Made by a program: the position numbers and the translations under genes. Below, in pieces: positions 61,411-64,000 of a DNA stretch of 64,000 nucleotides. The stretch is from Chelydra serpentina. Lineage: Eukaryota; Chordata; Testudines; Chelydridae. Positions within the stretch are counted from its first letter, which is position 1. Each line of letters starts with the position of its first letter. The DNA lies in the NCBI GenBank assembly GCA_037349315.1, contig JBAIAC010000023.1, positions 32,898,501 to 32,962,500 on the forward strand. Reading direction: 5' to 3'. A model generated the notes under the pieces. That model did not search any database and was not told where the DNA came from. It saw only the letters and a list, made by a program, of their open reading frames with translations.

Positions 61411-63044
61411 TTCCCTAATAATAACATTGAAGTTGAATCCATGAGTGGATCCTCAGCCAGTGAACATGAGAGAATAATGGAAACAATAAATTAATTTGGC
61501 ATGCCTCATAATCATTTGACATGACTCTGAGTGGATTAAAATATAGAGCTGCTGGAAGTGGGGAGCAGACAAAATGGCTTTTACAGTACTCTAGTTGCCA
61601 GATAGCTAGTGCATAGATTGAAGTATTTTGATAGAAAAAACAATATTTGCAGACAGAAATGGACTGCTGAATCGATGTGTGACCTGAAAGTAGATTATGG
61701 TCCAAAGTACAGGAGGTGATGTGCAAGCGGACAGTTGTCTCTGCAGGATCTGTTTTTCCATCTGAAAGAAATGTCTTCCGGAAGGCAAGGCATTGACTCC
61801 TTCATCTGACATTTCACCAGTTCTGATGTCTCTGTATACTTATATGCATATTTCACTACACAAGTTATGGCATCCAAGTATACAACAGAGCGCACATGCA
61901 GTATTCTATATCCTCTTACATAGTTATGCCAAATGCACACAAGGGAAAGCAGACTTTCTGTTACAATGCTGTACTGTATCTCAGTGAAATCAAGACACAA
62001 ATACATAGAGGAAGAAGAGAACACTTGCCAGGCAACAGCAAAGGCTTAGCTAGAGCAACATTCTTAGCTACAGGGCACAGAATAAAATATAAACACAGGA
62101 AAATCAGTGATGAGAAGGAAATTAAATTGTGTCTGTAAAGCAGAAGGAACTTTGCATGAATGGAGAATGAGAAATCTATCAAATAAATACAATTAGAAAG
62201 CCACCCTGAGAATGGTAATCTGCCTTAAAAAAATTACGCCCCTTCATAATGAGGGATGGTGTGAGAGTTCCCCATGAAAAGCCCTCTGAACATGGGAACT
62301 GCAATACAGATTATCAGACCTACTCTTGAAAGAGTAAAGCCTCACGCTACAGAAACAAAATTGGCATTGTGAGAACCAGAGAGCAATAAAACTGATCAAG
62401 GGAAGGCACAGGGCCAAAAGTCATGCAAACTGGCACATTCCCCCTGGAAAAAGAATGGGACTGCCACACAACAAAGCATGCAATCTATTCACACTAGTGA
62501 TGTGGGGTTTTTTTTAGCAGCCTATTAACACTTCATAGCAGCAACCAGTAACAGGTGCTATCAGTTTGTGGTATATTTCAAACCTGGAGGTGTGTCTAAT
62601 GTTAAACTCTGTCTGAAGCAATACCTTATTATTTTACAAGCTGTCTTCAGTTAGATTGTGAGCATTTAAAATGCTTCCAGGAATGCAGATAGCACCATTT
62701 TCAAATTTAAAAATAAACTGCAGAAGGGATATGCCACTGGCCAGTCAGGGGACTAGGCAATACCCTAATATGCAGCAAGAGGACTGCACTTTAAATCCAT
62801 TGATGGCCACAGTCACTGAAACTTCCAGTCTTGTGTTTATTTAAAGATTTCAGCTGGTCATTAGCACTTCATCAGGACATAGCACACGAACAGTGCATTC
62901 TGCAAGACTACAGAACTGCTCTTGTGCAGGGTGTACATACCACATTCCCAAGGCTCTCCAGAAGTGACTCAAGTAGCTATTCAAAGAACATTCGGTCAGA
63001 TTTTCTTGTCTTTCAAAAAGAGCAGATCATTACATCTACTGTAA

Positions 63045-63960
63045 TGAAATTTAATGTGGATAAATGTAAAGTAATGCACATTGGGGAAAAATAACCCCAA
63101 CTATACATACAATATGACGGGGGCTAATTTAGCTGCAGCTAATCAGGAAAGAGATCTTGGAGTCATCGTTGATAGTTCTCTGAAGCTGTCCAACCAGTGT
63201 GCAGCGGCAGTCAAAAAAGCAAACAGGATGTTAGGAATCATTAAAAAAGGGATGGAGAATAAGATGGAGAATATCTTATTGCCCTTATATAAATTCATGG
63301 TACGCCCACATCTTGAATACTGCATACAGATGTGGTCTCCTCATCTCAAAAAAGATATACTGGCATTAGAAAAGATTCAGAGAAGGGCAACTAAAATAAT
63401 TAGGGGTTTGGAACGGGTCCCATATGAGGAGAGATTAAAGAGGCTAGGACTTCTCAGCTTGGAAAAGAGGAGACTAAGGGGGGATATGATAGAGGTATAT
63501 AAAATCATGAGTGGTGTGGAGAAAATGAATAAGGAAAAGTTATTTACTTGTTCCCATAATATAAGAACTAGGGGTCACCAAATGAAATTAATGGGCAGCA
63601 GGTTTAAAACAAATAAAAGGAAGTTCTTCATACAGTGCACAGTCAACCTGTGGAACTCCTTGCCTGAGGAGGTTGTGAAGGCTAGGACTATAACAGGGTT
63701 TAAAAGAGAACTAGATAAATTAATGAAGGTTAAGTCCATTAATGTCTATTAGCCAGGATGGGTAAGGAATGGTGTCCCTAGCCTCTGTTTGTCAGAGGGT
63801 GGAGATGGATGGCAAGAGAGAGATCACTTGATCCTTACCTGTTGGGTTCACTCCCTGTGGGGCACCTGGCATTGGCCACTGTCAGGAGACAGGATACTGG
63901 GCTGGATGGACCTTTGGTCTGACCCAGTTTGGCCATTCTTATGTTCTTATGGGTGTTATC
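63045..63960 (+). mobile_element. CR1-like LINE 3' part, sense to FNDC3B
   Basis: The frame 63081-63752 (223 codons) is the C-terminal part of the LINE ORF2: RDLGVIVDSSLKLSNQC, RMLGIIKKGME, then LLPLYKFMVRPHLEYCIQMW, YEERLKRLGLLSLEKRRLRG, TRGHQMKLMGSRFKTNKRK and LPEEVVKARTITGFKRELD. The segment KFNVDKCKVMHIG just upstream is in another frame, so a frameshift lies near 63090. The 3' end GACCCAGTTTGGCCATTCTT with TTATGTTCTTATG matches the element at 43360-44597. The catalytic FADD region is absent because of 5' truncation. Confidence 0.85.
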
Positions 63961-64000
63961 ATTTTATTTTCCCAGTAGGACAGAGAATAAATGTGGCAGT

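Larger units (their letters stand above)
59648..64000 (+). other. FNDC3B: FNDC3B intron (5' part), runs off the window
   Basis: It starts with donor GTAAGT and has no acceptor/exon pair matching the next FN3 segment. It contains an antisense SINE tail, a 22-base G run, MIR-like sequence and a CR1-like LINE. 60200-61230 and 61420-63040 show nothing I can name. Confidence 0.85.

Overview
The window looks like about 64 kb of a vertebrate nuclear genome, most likely a non-avian reptile and probably a turtle. The support is a spliced vertebrate gene combined with CR1-type LINEs, tRNA-derived SINEs, many short DNA transposons whose ends read GTCTACACT, and Penelope-like fragments. The species call is inference, not proof.

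The only protein-coding gene I can support is on the + strand: an internal part of a fibronectin type III domain gene, best matched to FNDC3B. Six coding exons lie at 1469-1759, 38163-38221, 48094-48251, 51474-51533, 58280-58418 and 59594-59647. All have AG/GT borders. Their reading phases join without a break, giving 761 coding bases. They encode a basic, Ser/Gly-rich linker (exon A), the lead into the first FN3 domain (exon B), the whole first FN3 domain (exons C-E), and the start of the second (exons E-F). Both ends of the gene are outside the window.

Everything else is intron. 1-1468 is the tail of the upstream intron. 1760-38162 is a 36-kb intron holding SINEs, Harbinger-type MITEs, a Tigger-like MITE, palindromic elements and several LTR-like blocks (13383-14188, 15135-16281, 18144-18764, 31425-32279). 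38222-48093 holds two nested Penelope-like fragments with hammerhead-ribozyme-like cores, a CR1-like LINE (43360-44597) and a 296-bp MITE (47268-47563). 48252-51473 holds a GC-rich hAT element (48610-49534) and a 194-bp hAT element 31 bp further on. 51534-58279 holds an LTR-like block, a tRNA-like SINE and an antisense CR1 (56375-57765). The last partial intron ends in another CR1-like LINE (63045-63960).

I found no tRNA, rRNA, CRISPR array, operon or second host gene. The sequence signals most worth checking are the paired hammerhead-like motifs at 40199-40240 and 40496-40530, the GC-rich palindromic expansion inside the hAT element 358 bp downstream of an exon, the two equal-length MITEs carrying the same 19-bp hairpin, and several transposon-in-transposon insertions whose target duplications can be read directly.
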